DNA from: Bacteroidota bacterium
Lineage (GTDB): Bacteria > Bacteroidota > Ignavibacteria > UBA10030 > UBA6906
Assembly (NCBI GenBank): GCA_019637975.1
Contig: JAHBUR010000017.1
Coordinates: forward strand, 26,921-90,920
Direction: 5' to 3'
Length of the DNA stretch: 64,000 nt
The first letter of the stretch is position 1, and each line of letters starts with the position of its first letter. The notes under the pieces are model-generated. The model did no database searches, was not told the origin of the DNA, and saw nothing but the letters and a program-made list of their open reading frames with translations. Shown here in pieces: positions 1 to 10,027 of the stretch. The translations under genes were made by a program, and so were the position numbers.

Positions 1-365
1 AACCCGCCACGCGCGACAATCAGTTGCTGGTCCGCTTCCGTCAAATCTCCGATCACTTCACCGGAAGAACCATCCCGCACAAGCGTACCAACCGGAACAT
101 CAATCACGAGATGCTCACCGCTCTTTCCTGTCTTGTTTGAGCCGAGGCCGTGAGCGCCGCGTTGCGCCTTAAACTGCATCTTGAACTGAAAATCGAGAAG
201 GGTGTTGAGATGGGAATTTGCCCGGAGTATGATGCTCCCCCCTCGTCCGCCATTGCCGCCATCGGGCCCCCCTTTCGGAACAAACTTCTCGCGTCTGAAG
301 CTTACTGTCCCGGCACCGCCATCACCGGCTTTGACATGAATGGGGGCGAAATCGATGAACTTCAT
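1..365 (-). CDS. obgE: Obg family GTPase, N-terminal part (cut by window edge)
   Basis: Only the first ~121 residues are visible. They form the glycine-rich Obg fold: the protein opens [17 protein letters not shown], then has [25 protein letters not shown] glycine turns and ends near a DVPVGTLV segment. The GTPase domain lies outside the window. Obg proteins are essential GTPases that bind the large ribosomal subunit and link ribosome maturation with growth. The start ATG at 365 overlaps the TGA of the upstream unknown gene as ATGA, so the two are probably co-translated. The family call is firm; only the C-terminal extent is unknown. Confidence 0.95.
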   Translation of the reverse strand, partial: MKFIDFAPIHVKAGDGGAGTVSFRREKFVPKGGPDGGNGGRGGSIILRANSHLNTLLDFQFKMQFKAQRGAHGLGSNKTGKSGEHLVIDVPVGTLVRDGSSGEVIGDLTEADQQLIVARGG

Positions 366-1786
366 TCAGTCTTTCGCAGTTCGGGCTGGTAACGCGCCTG
401 CATCGCATCGGTGAACTCGACGACTTCGGGCGACAGCATGTCGAGTTTGTTCATCTCAAAAAGGTCGCGCAGATACGGTTGCGCTTCGCGCCAGGTCTTT
501 GCCGTATTGAGAGATGTGAAGAATACGAAGCTCGAGTTTGCGTCATCATGAAAGATGGTGGAAATGAATCGTGCGCGCTGCCCGGTTGTCAGCATCTCGT
601 GAATATCCGGCAACTCCTCCGGTACTTTTTCTTCAGCAGGACGTTGAGGGAATGTGAGCATCGTTTTGTATTGTTGTGTTTCGCGCTCTTTGGCGTATGC
701 AACAAGCTCATCGGCGCTGACAACTGGCTGTACCGGCAATGGCGGTTCGGGAAGATCCTTCTCCAGTTCCGTCGTATCCAATTGTGTAACATCAATCGCA
801 GCCGCTTCATCCGCGTGTTCTTCCACAGCGGGTGGCTCGCTGATGCCCGGCGAAACCGGCACAGATTCCTCTGCGGGTAGTTCGGCAACCTCGCGTGATT
901 CAAGTCCGGGCGGTTCCGGCGAAGGTTCGGATTCAACGGCCTTTTCCGTGGCCTCAATGGTGTGTTCGATGGGTTTAAGAATCTCCTGTTCCGATTCCTG
1001 AACTTCTTCTTTCACTGTTGTTTCGACGTTGTAGAGGTCTTCGAGAATCCCCGTCAACTCTGCAATGGAAATCTGCGTGCGTGAGCGGACGTGACAAATA
1101 CGCTCGATGTACTCCTTCACGCCCATCATCTTCTTATCATCAAAGAAGAGAAGAATCGACTCGACAGGAACGGGCCTTGTCGGGGTAGAGTCGCCATACA
1201 GCAGGAAATCGAATATCGGCTTTGTCAGATAGGCAAGCTCGCGGGGAGAATGCTGGCGGGCAATCTCTTCGTCGATCCTTGCAATCAACGTCGCAAAGGA
1301 GTGCTTGTCCATCTCATGCATATTTCTGCGTCGGGCATGCCGCTCGACAAGTGTTCCGTAATATGCGTAATCGACGACACGCTCGAATTTGCGAACGAGC
1401 GTTTCAAACGGAATCCGTTCCTCCTTCTCAAACATCATCTGAACCAACGTCCACTGCGGGCGACAAAGATAGTTTTCCAGAAAGTGAACCGTGTCCTCGA
1501 CGAGCTTTTCAAACTCACTCCGCTGCAACACGTATTGCGTTGCGAGTGATCGAAGCACCGTTCGTTCGGCAACCACCGTGGAACCGATGCGTTTCGTTAT
1601 GCCCGACAGCGTATGCGATTGTTTGAACTCATCTTCCAGACGATCCATCACGGCGGCAAGCATGTATGATTTCACCCCACGGGGAATTTGCGCCCCGACA
1701 ACCTCGCTCAGAGGAAGCGCCTCCCGGCCGTTGATCGTCGACTCGATGATAATTTGCTTGATGAGTTCTGTTTCCCGTTCCAACAT
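362..1786 (-). CDS. Conserved-looking hypothetical protein with acidic Pro/Glu-rich linker
   Basis: A 474-residue protein I do not recognise. Residues 1-270 look mainly alpha-helical and rich in charged and aromatic residues. About 270-390 is a low-complexity linker rich in Glu, Pro, Ser and Val, likely disordered. About 395-474 is a compact C-terminal segment of mixed helix and strand. There is no signal peptide or membrane segment, so it is probably cytoplasmic. It lies directly upstream of obgE with an ATGA overlap, which suggests co-transcription. A purine-rich GAGGGG lies about 10-15 bases before the ATG. The two-domain-plus-linker layout would suit an adaptor or scaffold, but no function can be assigned. 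Confidence 0.8.
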   Translation of the reverse strand: MLERETELIKQIIIESTINGREALPLSEVVGAQIPRGVKSYMLAAVMDRLEDEFKQSHTLSGITKRIGSTVVAERTVLRSLATQYVLQRSEFEKLVEDTVHFLENYLCRPQWTLVQMMFEKEERIPFETLVRKFERVVDYAYYGTLVERHARRRNMHEMDKHSFATLIARIDEEIARQHSPRELAYLTKPIFDFLLYGDSTPTRPVPVESILLFFDDKKMMGVKEYIERICHVRSRTQISIAELTGILEDLYNVETTVKEEVQESEQEILKPIEHTIEATEKAVESEPSPEPPGLESREVAELPAEESVPVSPGISEPPAVEEHADEAAAIDVTQLDTTELEKDLPEPPLPVQPVVSADELVAYAKERETQQYKTMLTFPQRPAEEKVPEELPDIHEMLTTGQRARFISTIFHDDANSSFVFFTSLNTAKTWREAQPYLRDLFEMNKLDMLSPEVVEFTDAMQARYQPELRKTE

Positions 1787-1908
1787 GATAGCGGATTCCC
1801 CTCTTGAAAAACTTCAACGGATAGTTGCGAAACTCTCTTATGCGTCTAAACTTACGATTTATTCTTCTGTGTGGCAAGGAGCGCATGAGATAAGGAATGA
1901 GAAGGGCA

Positions 1909-3345
1909 TTATTGCTCTAAAACGGAGATGGACATACTGTCAATAGCATATCCGGTTACATGCTCCACGTGTTGTTTTGCCCTCGCGAGGCAGTAGACTT
2001 GATAGCCAGCCTCACGGACGAGGGCAACTTCGTGTTGTTTGAGGTACGCAACGAAGAGAAGTCCGGGATTTCCCGCTTTTTGAGTCAGGAGGAAGTGCCC
2101 CTGACTATAGGATAGCGAGTGTATAAGACTTGAATCGCCTGCTGGCTCGACATGTGGATTCTCAAACCAGAACGACGGGCCGTCGCTTGTCATGACAATG
2201 GCTTTCTCGGGCAGCGAATACGATCCGACAGCCTCGCGCTCGCGCAACATCTGAGTTCTATTGTGAAGCTCCTCGAAGACCATTCCTTCGTGTACATTTA
2301 CGCCGAATGCGCGCCGGTTGCCGACCTGTATAACGTCAACTGTTACGAGCCCGGAAAGAACGAGCAGAACGGTGAACACGGAAAAGGCTCTTCGGGGAGA
2401 ACATCTGTCCATCAGGAGCAGCAGAAAGGGGAGCGCCGGAAGCAAATATGCGCGCTCGAGCGGCAGCCACAGAAACAAAAGAAGAAACGTGACAACACCA
2501 ATAATTGATGCCAGAATGATCGGATCGCGAACTCGAATTGATCGTACAGCCACTACCCGGTTCACAAAGAGAACATACCCCGCAACGGCCGCAGTAAGCG
2601 GACCGATGAAGTAAATTGAACGGTAGAGAAAAGCGGCCACGCGCATTACAGGTTCAAGATGCACGTCGCTCATTTGTTCACGCGTTGCAGTAAACCAGCC
2701 GGTAATCCCATATTTGATGACAAGAGGGAGAAATACAGCCGTTGTTGTCGCACATGTCACGAAAGCAAGTTTCAGCAATTGTCTTCTATCCATCCTCTGA
2801 GCAATGATCAGGCTCAATAGCGGCACCACGGCAACAAGATTTGCCGGGCGAAATCCGGCGGCGATCCCGAGCGCAATTCCCGCCAGCACAATGCGCTGTT
2901 TCAAGATAGCATGAAGTGACAGCAAGATTGCAAGAAGCGACCACATGTAATCGAGCGTGACAGCAGAATGCTGCCAAATAACAGGCGAGAACGCAAATGC
3001 GATGACCAGCATTTTCTGATGTCGCGCGAGCCGCTGGACTATACTGTTCCAAATATACACCGCAATGAGGGTTGCAACCAAGGTAGCCGCGTTGGAGAGC
3101 GGCGCTCCACCTGAAGGGACAAACAGCGCTGAAACGATTTCATGCAACGGGTAGCCGGGTAATCGGGATTCGAGGTACGTTCCCGTGTTCCGCAATGTCG
3201 AAGCCGAGTTGGCAACCAGCCACGCATCGGCATCCGCTCCATAACCTGTCCACAAGAAAGGAACTCGTGTGAAGACGACAGCGGAAAGTACAAGATAAAG
3301 CCAATACCGTGAAAGGAATGTGTCGTTGGAGGATAGACGATGCAT
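1909..3345 (-). CDS. Polytopic membrane protein, GT-C glycosyltransferase-like
   Basis: A 478-residue protein with roughly ten hydrophobic segments, from about residue 15 to 340, followed by a soluble C-terminal part. The first extracytoplasmic loop, just after transmembrane segment 1, carries acidic residues in YGADADAW and then a GYP motif. This is the usual GT-C layout, where a DxD-like pair in loop 1 serves catalysis with a polyprenyl-phosphate sugar donor. Family members glycosylate lipids, glycans or proteins on the outer face of the inner membrane. Similarity is by architecture only and the substrate is unknown. It stands alone on the minus strand, with a 28-bp palindrome just upstream. 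Confidence 0.65.
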   Translation of the reverse strand: MHRLSSNDTFLSRYWLYLVLSAVVFTRVPFLWTGYGADADAWLVANSASTLRNTGTYLESRLPGYPLHEIVSALFVPSGGAPLSNAATLVATLIAVYIWNSIVQRLARHQKMLVIAFAFSPVIWQHSAVTLDYMWSLLAILLSLHAILKQRIVLAGIALGIAAGFRPANLVAVVPLLSLIIAQRMDRRQLLKLAFVTCATTTAVFLPLVIKYGITGWFTATREQMSDVHLEPVMRVAAFLYRSIYFIGPLTAAVAGYVLFVNRVVAVRSIRVRDPIILASIIGVVTFLLLFLWLPLERAYLLPALPFLLLLMDRCSPRRAFSVFTVLLVLSGLVTVDVIQVGNRRAFGVNVHEGMVFEELHNRTQMLREREAVGSYSLPEKAIVMTSDGPSFWFENPHVEPAGDSSLIHSLSYSQGHFLLTQKAGNPGLLFVAYLKQHEVALVREAGYQVYCLARAKQHVEHVTGYAIDSMSISVLEQ

Positions 3346-3362
3346 ACGGGCTCAAAACAACA

Positions 3363-3390
3363 GTAGGGACACAGCCACTTGTGTCCCTAC
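3363..3390. repeat. 28-bp palindromic repeat, GTAGGGAC family
   Basis: GTAGGGACACA, a 6-base loop, then TGTGTCCCTAC: a perfect 11-bp inverted repeat. It sits between sdhB and the membrane-protein gene. Related palindromes are at 34754-34781 and, degenerate, at 57014-57041, so this looks like a small dispersed family. It could also act as a transcript-end hairpin after sdhB. Confidence 0.7.
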
Positions 3391-3425
3391 GACTTTGATG
3401 AGATACAGCAAGGAAAACGCCGCGG

Positions 3426-4187
3426 TTACTCCTGGATGAACTTCGCTCTCATGTACTCGCGATTCAGTCGCGCAATATGTTCCACGGAAATGTTTTTCGG
3501 GCACTCGGCTTCGCATGCATACGTGTTTGAACAATTTCCAAAACCCTCCTCGTCCATTTGCGCAACCATTGCCTCGACACGCGCTTTGCGTTCGGCATGT
3601 CCTTGAGGAAGCAAGGCAAGTTGGGAAACCTTTGCACTCACAAACAGCATCGCCGAGCCGTTTTTGCATGCGGCAACACATGCGCCGCATCCGATGCATG
3701 CGGCGGCATCCATTGCTTCTTCGGCAACGGGCTTTGCAATCGGGATGGCGTTTCCATCGGGCGCACCGCCGGTTCTCACAGAAACGAAACCGCCCACGGC
3801 CATGATTCGGTCGAACGCCGAACGGTCAACAACAAGATCCTTGATAATGGGAAAGGGTTTTGCGCGCCACGGCTCGATCACAATCGTCTCGCCGTCGTGA
3901 AATGTACGCATATGCAACTGACAGGCGGTGACACCACGGAGCGGCCCGTGCGCCCGTCCGTTGATGTACAGGCTGCATGTTCCGCAGATTCCTTCGCGGC
4001 AATCGTGATCGAATGCAACCGCATCTTCGCCTTTACGGACAAGATCAAGATTCAGCAAATCCAGCATTTCGAGAAACGACATGTCGGGTGAAACGCCGGG
4101 CATGGTGTACGTAACGAACTGGCCGTCGGAGTTTCTGTCCTTCTGGCGCCAGATTTTCAGCTTGATGGTCATTGTGTTCTCGGACAT
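3426..4187 (-). CDS. sdhB: Succinate dehydrogenase/fumarate reductase iron-sulfur subunit
   Basis: The 253-residue electron-transfer subunit of complex II carries electrons from the flavoprotein to the membrane quinone site. An N-terminal 2Fe-2S ferredoxin domain has Cys63, Cys68, Cys71 and Cys89 (CREGICGTC). The C-terminal domain has CIGCGAC at 164-170 plus Cys174, and Cys219, Cys225 and Cys229, for the 4Fe-4S and 3Fe-4S clusters. I start at 4187 (MSENTM) because AAGGAG lies 9 bases upstream; an in-frame upstream ATG at 4232 lacks this. It is the last gene of sdhC-sdhA-sdhB, 57 bases after sdhA. The sequence resembles the Bacteroides/epsilon-proteobacterial type. Confidence 0.97.
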   Translation of the reverse strand: MSENTMTIKLKIWRQKDRNSDGQFVTYTMPGVSPDMSFLEMLDLLNLDLVRKGEDAVAFDHDCREGICGTCSLYINGRAHGPLRGVTACQLHMRTFHDGETIVIEPWRAKPFPIIKDLVVDRSAFDRIMAVGGFVSVRTGGAPDGNAIPIAKPVAEEAMDAAACIGCGACVAACKNGSAMLFVSAKVSQLALLPQGHAERKARVEAMVAQMDEEGFGNCSNTYACEAECPKNISVEHIARLNREYMRAKFIQE

Positions 4188-4244
4188 TCGGTAATGCTCC
4201 TTGTTGTGTGGAAGCGGCCTTGGCCTCTTCAAAATTTCAGATCA

Positions 4245-6158
4245 CTATTTGTAACTTCGCTGGCTCGGTTTCACGTATTCGAATGTCAGCGGCTCTTTGT
4301 GCAGCGTCTCCTTGCTGCCGACTCCCTTGAACTCCCACGCGGCAACGTACGAAAACTTCTCGTCGTCACGCTTTGCTTCACCGTCATCTGTTTGAGACTC
4401 CTCACGGAAATGTCCGCCACACGATTCTTCCCGATGCAAAGCATCGGTGCACATGAGTTCGCTTAACTCAAGAAAATCCGCCAGTCGGTGGGCCTTCTCC
4501 AATTCCTGATTGAATGAATCCGAGCTGCCCGGAATCAACGCATTGTTCCAGAATTCCTCACGCAGCTTCGGAATCTCCTGCAACGCCTCCTTCAATCTGC
4601 CCTCGGTGCGCCCCATACCGCATTTATCCCACATGATTTTGCCGAGTTGCTTGTGAAGCACATCCACCGGCTTCTTGCCTTTAATGGACATCAACCTGGA
4701 GGTCATTTCCGAAAGATCCCGTTCAGCATCCTTGAATGCGGCATGACTCGCATCCACTTTCGGGAATTTGCCTGTGGCAAGATAATCGCCGATCGTATAC
4801 GGGATAACGAAGTACCCGTCTGCCAAGCCTTGCATTAACGCGCTGGCACCGAGTCGGTTGGCCCCGTGATCGGAGAAGTTGGCTTCGCCGAGAACGAACA
4901 AGCCGGGAATTGTACTCATCAGATTGTAGTCAACCCACAAACCGCCCATCGTATAGTGAACGGCGGGATAGATACGCATCGGCTGTTCATAGCCGTTTTC
5001 ACCGGTGATCTGCTGATACATGTCGAAGAGATTGCCGTACTGTTCCTCCACCCACCCTTTGCCAAGTCGTTGAATGGTTGAAGAGAAATCAAGATACACG
5101 GCAAGGCCTGTTGCCCCGACACCGTGTCCCTTGTCGCACATTTCTTTTGCACGACGTGAGGCGACATCACGAGGAACAAGATTGCCGAACGATGGATAGA
5201 GCCGTTCGAGATAATAATCACGTTCATCTTCCGGAATATCGTTGGGATGCCGCTTGTCTCCTTTAGCCTTCGGCACCCAGATGCGGCCGCTGTTGCGCAG
5301 GCTTTCACTCATCAGCGTGAGCTTGGACTGATGGTCGCTTGATACCGGGATACAGGTCGGATGAATTTGCGTGAAACACGGGTTGCCGAAGAACGCTCCG
5401 CGTTTATGCGCACGCCACGTTGCCGTAGCGTTGCACATCATTGCATTCGTAGAAAGGAAGAACACGTTGCCGTATCCACCCGTAGCCAATATCACCGCAT
5501 CACCAACGTATGATTCGAATTTACCGGTAATCATGTTGCGGGCAACAATGCCGCGTGCCTGACCGTCAATCACCACTAAATCAAGCATCTCTCTTCGTTC
5601 ATAAAACTTCACGGTTCCCAAACCCATTTGGCGGCTGAGCGCGGAATACGCGCCGAGCAGAAGCTGTTGACCGGTTTGCCCGCGGGCGTAGAATGTGCGG
5701 GAAACCTGTGCCCCGCCGAACGACCGGTTATCCAGCAATCCGCCATACTCTCGTGCAAACGGAACTCCCTGGGCAACACATTGGTCAATGATGCTGTTGC
5801 TTACCTGTGCAAGACGGTAGACATTTGCCTCGCGTGCACGGTAGTCGCCTCCCTTTACTGTGTCGTAGAAGAGGCGCCAGATGCTGTCACCATCGTTGGG
5901 GTAGTTCTTCGGCGCGTTGATGCCCCCTTGCGCCGCAATGCTGTGGGCACGACGCGGTGATTCGTGATAGCACAGTGCCGTCACGTTGTATCCCAATTCG
6001 GCAAGCGAAGCTGCCGCGGAGGAACCCGCGAGTCCCGTACCCACGACAATGATGTGATACTTGCGCTTGTTTGCGGGGTTCACCAGCTTCATGGTGAAGC
6101 GGTGGTTATCCCACTTCTGTTGTACGGGTCCGTCAGGAATTTTCGAATTCAGTGTCAT
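4245..6158 (-). CDS. sdhA: Succinate dehydrogenase/fumarate reductase flavoprotein subunit
   Basis: A 637-residue catalytic subunit that interconverts succinate and fumarate. The FAD-binding GTGLAG is at residues 40-45. His72 in AHSIAAQGG is the expected site of covalent FAD attachment. The substrate-binding His/Arg region and the C-terminal helical domain are present, and the length fits the B-type family, which pairs with a single five-helix cytochrome b. It lies 15 bases after sdhC. Whether the complex runs mainly as dehydrogenase or fumarate reductase cannot be decided from sequence. Confidence 0.97.
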   Translation of the reverse strand: MTLNSKIPDGPVQQKWDNHRFTMKLVNPANKRKYHIIVVGTGLAGSSAAASLAELGYNVTALCYHESPRRAHSIAAQGGINAPKNYPNDGDSIWRLFYDTVKGGDYRAREANVYRLAQVSNSIIDQCVAQGVPFAREYGGLLDNRSFGGAQVSRTFYARGQTGQQLLLGAYSALSRQMGLGTVKFYERREMLDLVVIDGQARGIVARNMITGKFESYVGDAVILATGGYGNVFFLSTNAMMCNATATWRAHKRGAFFGNPCFTQIHPTCIPVSSDHQSKLTLMSESLRNSGRIWVPKAKGDKRHPNDIPEDERDYYLERLYPSFGNLVPRDVASRRAKEMCDKGHGVGATGLAVYLDFSSTIQRLGKGWVEEQYGNLFDMYQQITGENGYEQPMRIYPAVHYTMGGLWVDYNLMSTIPGLFVLGEANFSDHGANRLGASALMQGLADGYFVIPYTIGDYLATGKFPKVDASHAAFKDAERDLSEMTSRLMSIKGKKPVDVLHKQLGKIMWDKCGMGRTEGRLKEALQEIPKLREEFWNNALIPGSSDSFNQELEKAHRLADFLELSELMCTDALHREESCGGHFREESQTDDGEAKRDDEKFSYVAAWEFKGVGSKETLHKEPLTFEYVKPSQRSYK

Positions 6159-6173
6159 GGCGACTCTTATCGT

Positions 6174-6848
6174 TTAGTATGCAAAGAGAAAATACAATGG
6201 GATGATGGCGAAACCGACCGGGATCAACAACCAGAACACAATACCGATGGCATGCACAAGCTTCTCAAGCTTTCCGGAACGCACGCCGAATGTCTGAAAG
6301 GCCGATTGAAATCCATGCTTCAGGTGATACGCAAGAAATACAAGTGCAACAATGTAAAACGCCACATACGCGGGACTGCTGAAGGCATCAATCATAAGCT
6401 GGATCATCGGGCCTTTGCCGAGGAAGCGCGACTCCACAAAGAACGTATTGACATGAACGACGAGAAACACACCGACGAGTATTCCGGTAAGCCACCCGAA
6501 GCGCGAACTCCATGTACTGTTCTCGCTCGCTTTGTTCACTTCGTACTGAATGGGCCGCGCCTTGCGATTGAGAAGATACAGATAGATGCCCAGGATGGCA
6601 TGAAGCAGAAAGCCCGCAAACAGACCCCACTCCAACGGACGGATAATGGGATGGGTCGCCATGAAATGTCCGTATATTTCGAACATCTCGGCTCCCCGGA
6701 ACTCGGCGGTGTTGCCGCTGCTCGCTTGAAGAGCAAAGAGATTTATGGTGAGATGCACAACCAGAAAACTGCACAGGAACAATCCCGAGAGTGCCATCGT
6801 GATCTTCCTGCCGACAGATGAGCTAAGAAACGTTGCGGTTTTTCCCAT
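6174..6848 (-). CDS. sdhC: Succinate dehydrogenase cytochrome b subunit (type B)
   Basis: A 224-residue integral membrane protein with five predicted helices. It anchors SdhA/SdhB and carries two haems b in this class. Histidines sit within or at the ends of helices (His32 in VVHL, one near residue 85 in the second helix, VVHVNTFF near 130, and YHLKHG near 175), as expected for axial haem ligands. It is the first gene of sdhCAB; the ~140-base gap upstream is the likely promoter region. The single fused anchor rather than separate SdhC and SdhD is the usual arrangement in Bacteroidota. Confidence 0.93.
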   Translation of the reverse strand: MGKTATFLSSSVGRKITMALSGLFLCSFLVVHLTINLFALQASSGNTAEFRGAEMFEIYGHFMATHPIIRPLEWGLFAGFLLHAILGIYLYLLNRKARPIQYEVNKASENSTWSSRFGWLTGILVGVFLVVHVNTFFVESRFLGKGPMIQLMIDAFSSPAYVAFYIVALVFLAYHLKHGFQSAFQTFGVRSGKLEKLVHAIGIVFWLLIPVGFAIIPLYFLFAY

Positions 6849-6990
6849 TGAGAGTACTTTCTAAATTGTTGGAACCTCCTGAGGAGTCCATCGGACCTGG
6901 AAATGAGGCTTGAAGAACATGGTAAGCTGAAACCGGGAAGCAAAAGCCCGAAAAAATGTAAGAAGGATTCTGAACTTTAGCAAGGCTCAA

Positions 6991-7863
6991 TCAGGTCGCG
7001 ACGCGCATAAACCGGACAATTGAAATTACTGCGCCAAGCAATCCCAATGCAAGGCCTGTTGCTATTACAACTGCATAGAACACCGACGGCATGTGAATGT
7101 ATGCCGAGAAATCGCTTGCAACCAGACGGGCGGCATATTCCAGCACAATGTACAGTACACCCGCAGCAATCATTCCACCGACAACTCCCTGTACCATTCC
7201 CTCGATGAGGAACGGGAGTCGGATGAATGTCCATGTCGCGCCCACAAGCTCCATCGTTCGAATCAGCTTTCGTTTCGCGTAGATAGCAAGCCGGATGGTA
7301 TTGGAGACAAGCAGGATTGCCGAAATGCTGATCAGCAACCCGAGGCCGAGAGTCACATTATTGATGGTGGTAGTTCTTTTGTCAATCAACTCAAGCAGCT
7401 CTTTCCGATAGATGATCTGATCTATTCCTCGAAGGGCAACAAGCTCGCGATAGATACCATCGACGGCGGCGGTTGTCCGGAAATCGGGCTTGATATAGAT
7501 CTTGAACGACGGCGGAAGCGGATTGAAATCAAGAACCTTCTTGATATCCTCGCCGAACTCTTCCTTGAAGATCTTTGCCGCCTCATCTTTTGAAATGTAG
7601 ATGAGACTGTCAACGCCCTTTACAGCCAGCACACGGTTGATCAACGTGTTGATTTGATCGCGGGTTACCGGCTCCTGCAGAAACGCCTCCAGTTCAACCT
7701 TTGCCCTCAACATCTCGATGAAGCGCGACGTGTTGATGCTGATAACGGCAAACACGCCTAACAATACCAGCGAAATGCCGATAGTGATAATCGAAATAGC
7801 CGTCGAGAGTTTGGTTCGCGTAAAGCCGGAAAGGCTTTCTTTAACGGTATAGGAAAGACTCAT
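6991..7863 (-). CDS. ftsX: Cell division permease-like protein FtsX
   Basis: A 290-residue protein with the FtsX plan. A cytoplasmic start (KESLSGF) is followed by one helix at about 20-42, a large extracytoplasmic domain at 50-160 and three helices in the C-terminal half. With the ATPase FtsE it controls peptidoglycan hydrolases at the division septum. FtsE is not in this window, so the pair is split here. ftsX is the last gene of a tight minus-strand run, ebfC-recR-lipoprotein-lipoprotein-ftsX, starting 9 bases after the preceding stop. Confidence 0.92.
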   Translation of the reverse strand: MSLSYTVKESLSGFTRTKLSTAISIITIGISLVLLGVFAVISINTSRFIEMLRAKVELEAFLQEPVTRDQINTLINRVLAVKGVDSLIYISKDEAAKIFKEEFGEDIKKVLDFNPLPPSFKIYIKPDFRTTAAVDGIYRELVALRGIDQIIYRKELLELIDKRTTTINNVTLGLGLLISISAILLVSNTIRLAIYAKRKLIRTMELVGATWTFIRLPFLIEGMVQGVVGGMIAAGVLYIVLEYAARLVASDFSAYIHMPSVFYAVVIATGLALGLLGAVISIVRFMRVAT

Positions 7864-7872
7864 GTTGTTGCT

Positions 7873-8403
7873 TTAGAAATTCGATTCGTCGCGCCATCGA
7901 ACAATTTTCCAGGGCGAGGTGGTTGTTGTCTGTTCGAATGTGAGATTGGCATATCCCCCGATGCGCTCGATGGAACTTGGATTAAACGTGATTGTCAGAT
8001 TAAACCCGCGGACAAAGTTGATCCGCTTTGCAGTGGTTGATGTATCAACAGAACTTGAAACAATGTTATTCCATATCAAGTCAAGTCGTTGCGCGTTCTG
8101 GAACAGGCCGTATGTCGTACGCAATTCTGTATCCCGTCCCCACGTCACGTCGATTCCCCCGTTTTCATAATCACGGTACACAAACACAAACGATTCATCG
8201 AGCAAGGGCGCATACACCGACGTATCGCGGAATGTGTACGCAACACGCAAACATTGAAAAATCCCCTCCGGCGACGATGGATCGCATGACGATGAAGCGG
8301 GCGACGTATCGAGTCCGGGCGCGAACGGGTTCTTGCATGTGAGACTCACGAGAACAAGCAGGGCACAGCCCGGCAACAACACCGATTGAGCTGAAAGCTT
8401 CAT
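7873..8403 (-). CDS. Putative lipoprotein, NTF2-like fold
   Basis: I start at 8403 ([12 protein letters not shown]), which gives a 176-residue protein with a clean lipoprotein signal and Cys near residue 23 (VSLTC); a longer reading from 8484 would bury the signal. The mature part has a helical stretch (LRVAYTFRDTSVYAPLLDE) followed by alternating strands ending WKIVRWRDE, typical of NTF2/SnoaL-like folds. The start overlaps the stop of the upstream lipoprotein gene as TGATG. It looks like a diverged paralogue of that neighbour. The fold call is by pattern; the function is unknown. Confidence 0.75.
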   Translation of the reverse strand: MKLSAQSVLLPGCALLVLVSLTCKNPFAPGLDTSPASSSCDPSSPEGIFQCLRVAYTFRDTSVYAPLLDESFVFVYRDYENGGIDVTWGRDTELRTTYGLFQNAQRLDLIWNNIVSSSVDTSTTAKRINFVRGFNLTITFNPSSIERIGGYANLTFEQTTTTSPWKIVRWRDESNF

Positions 8404-8987
8404 CAGTTGCTGAATTTGCCTTTGAAACTGCTCCAGGTCAAATCGTTTGTGGTCTTCAAATCTACCCACCGTGAAATCGTCCACTCACTGTTGTCATTCA
8501 CCAGAGTAAATTGCGTCGTTCCCCGCGCAGTTTGCGTGAAGCCCGGCTCGATATGTTCGAATGTCAACGTATAGTCGAAACTGTACGTGCGGGAATCCCC
8601 GCTGATGAGTGAATCTTTCGGAATCAACGTGAGATTGGAAAAACTTTGCGGCTGCCTTCTTTTCGCAACAAGATTTTGAAAGTAGGATTGTTCCTGCTGT
8701 AGTGTCCAATTCCGAAGAACGCTTGCGTAAATCTCCGCCGCATCACCCGACGGAATGAATGTGAAACTATGTTGCGAACGGGTCGAGTCGGTGAAGTTGG
8801 CAACATAGCCCGCAACATCCTGCTGCCCGATGGAGTTCTGCAGATTCAGAATGACGTTCGAGGGAAATGTCCGCGGAAGATACTGAAAGCCGGATTGCGA
8901 CGGGGGCTCTGCTTCACGCGGCTCGAACACGTTGCATCCGGCAGCGAGAAGCAAACACCAAGTGATATGAATTCCCAACTTGTTCAC
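8403..8987 (-). CDS. Putative lipoprotein, NTF2-like fold (paralogue of next gene)
   Basis: A 194-residue protein with an N-terminal hydrophobic stretch and lipobox LLAAGC (Cys18), so it is likely a lipid-anchored envelope protein. The mature region shares its plan with the downstream lipoprotein: a helix around [20 protein letters not shown], then beta strands, ending WTISRWVDL where the neighbour has WKIVRWRDE. Its ATG overlaps the recR stop as ATGA, so its expression appears coupled to a DNA-repair gene. The link may be only operon packing. Confidence 0.78.
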   Translation of the reverse strand: MNKLGIHITWCLLLAAGCNVFEPREAEPPSQSGFQYLPRTFPSNVILNLQNSIGQQDVAGYVANFTDSTRSQHSFTFIPSGDAAEIYASVLRNWTLQQEQSYFQNLVAKRRQPQSFSNLTLIPKDSLISGDSRTYSFDYTLTFEHIEPGFTQTARGTTQFTLVNDNSEWTISRWVDLKTTNDLTWSSFKGKFSN

Positions 8988-9580
8988 AATTCAACCCGTC
9001 CTTCAAGCGCACGAGAGAGGGTCGCTTCATCGGCAAATTCGAGATCGCCACCGACGGGAATGCCGCGTGCGATACGGCTCACCTTCACACCCAACGGCTT
9101 CAGCAATTTGGTCAGATACAACGTTGTTGCTTCACCTTCCACGTTAGGATTGAGGGCAAGAATCACTTCGCTTACTTCCCCGTTCATTCGTTGAATCAAC
9201 TCGCGTACTTTCAAATCGTCCGGCCCGATGCCGTCAAGCGGAGACAGCGAGCCTCCGAGAACGTGATACAACCCTTTGAACTCGTTTGTTTTTTCCACTG
9301 CCATCACGTCGTTCGGCTCCTCGACCACGCAGACAATGCTCCGCTCGCGTTTGGGGCTTGAGCAAATGGGGCACGGATCGATCTCAGTGATGTTCCAGCA
9401 CGTAGAACAGTAGCGAATCTTATCCTTCACATTCACCAATGCCCTCGCCATCTGCACAATCTCGTCGCGGGGCTGCTTCAGAATATGCAGGGCAAGACGT
9501 TGCGCCGTTTTTCTGCCAATGCCCGGCAGAGCCGCAAATTCCTCGATGAGTTGTTGTAGCGCTTCTGATGTATAAAGCAT
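8984..9580 (-). CDS. recR: Recombination mediator protein RecR
   Basis: A 198-residue protein of normal RecR length. The N-terminal helix-hairpin-helix ([17 protein letters not shown]) is followed by a C4 zinc finger (CSTC...CPIC at about 57-72) and a Toprim domain ([14 protein letters not shown]; the GLYHVLGG...[10 protein letters not shown] region). With RecF/RecO it loads RecA on gapped DNA. It lies 11 bases after ebfC, the common ebfC-recR pairing; dnaX, which often precedes them, is absent here. Confidence 0.97.
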   Translation of the reverse strand: MLYTSEALQQLIEEFAALPGIGRKTAQRLALHILKQPRDEIVQMARALVNVKDKIRYCSTCWNITEIDPCPICSSPKRERSIVCVVEEPNDVMAVEKTNEFKGLYHVLGGSLSPLDGIGPDDLKVRELIQRMNGEVSEVILALNPNVEGEATTLYLTKLLKPLGVKVSRIARGIPVGGDLEFADEATLSRALEGRVEL

Positions 9581-9591
9581 ACAATTGTTGG

Positions 9592-9930
9592 TTACATTCC
9601 CGGCAAATTCAGTCCGGGGATGTTGGGCATCATGCCGCTCGTGACTTTTGCCATCTCTTCTTGTGCCATCCGCGACGAGTCTTCGAGTGCCTTGTTCGTT
9701 GCCGCGAGAACAAGATCTTCCAACATCTCAACATCGTCCGGGTTCACGACTTCCTTGTCGATTTGAATCTTCACAACCTGCTGCCTTCCGTTTGCGGTCA
9801 CTTTTACCATGCCTCCGCCTGAATCTGCCGTAATGGTTTTCTGCTCAAGTTCCTGCTGTACTTGGGCCATCCTTTCCTGCATCTTCTGAACCTGCTTCAT
9901 CATTCCGGCCATGTTCGGCATGCCCTTCAT
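9592..9930 (-). CDS. ebfC: YbaB/EbfC family nucleoid-associated protein
   Basis: A 112-residue protein with a Met/Gln-rich first helix ([19 protein letters not shown]), a central strand set ([17 protein letters not shown]) and a C-terminal helix, the YbaB tweezer-like dimer fold. It binds DNA with little sequence preference. It heads the minus-strand operon with recR, and its promoter must lie in 9931-10027, between it and the divergent TPR membrane protein. Confidence 0.95.
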   Translation of the reverse strand: MKGMPNMAGMMKQVQKMQERMAQVQQELEQKTITADSGGGMVKVTANGRQQVVKIQIDKEVVNPDDVEMLEDLVLAATNKALEDSSRMAQEEMAKVTSGMMPNIPGLNLPGM

Positions 9931-10027
9931 TGCGTCCCTTTCGATATTGAGTTTTGATGTGTTCGTTTCTGAAAAAATATACCCTTATACGCAAGGAAAG
10001 TCAACGAGATGGGTGGCTGCCAAACCT

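Noticed and set aside
5964..6821. 285-residue plus-strand ORF opposite sdhC
   Set aside because: Antisense to a clear SdhC; no family features.
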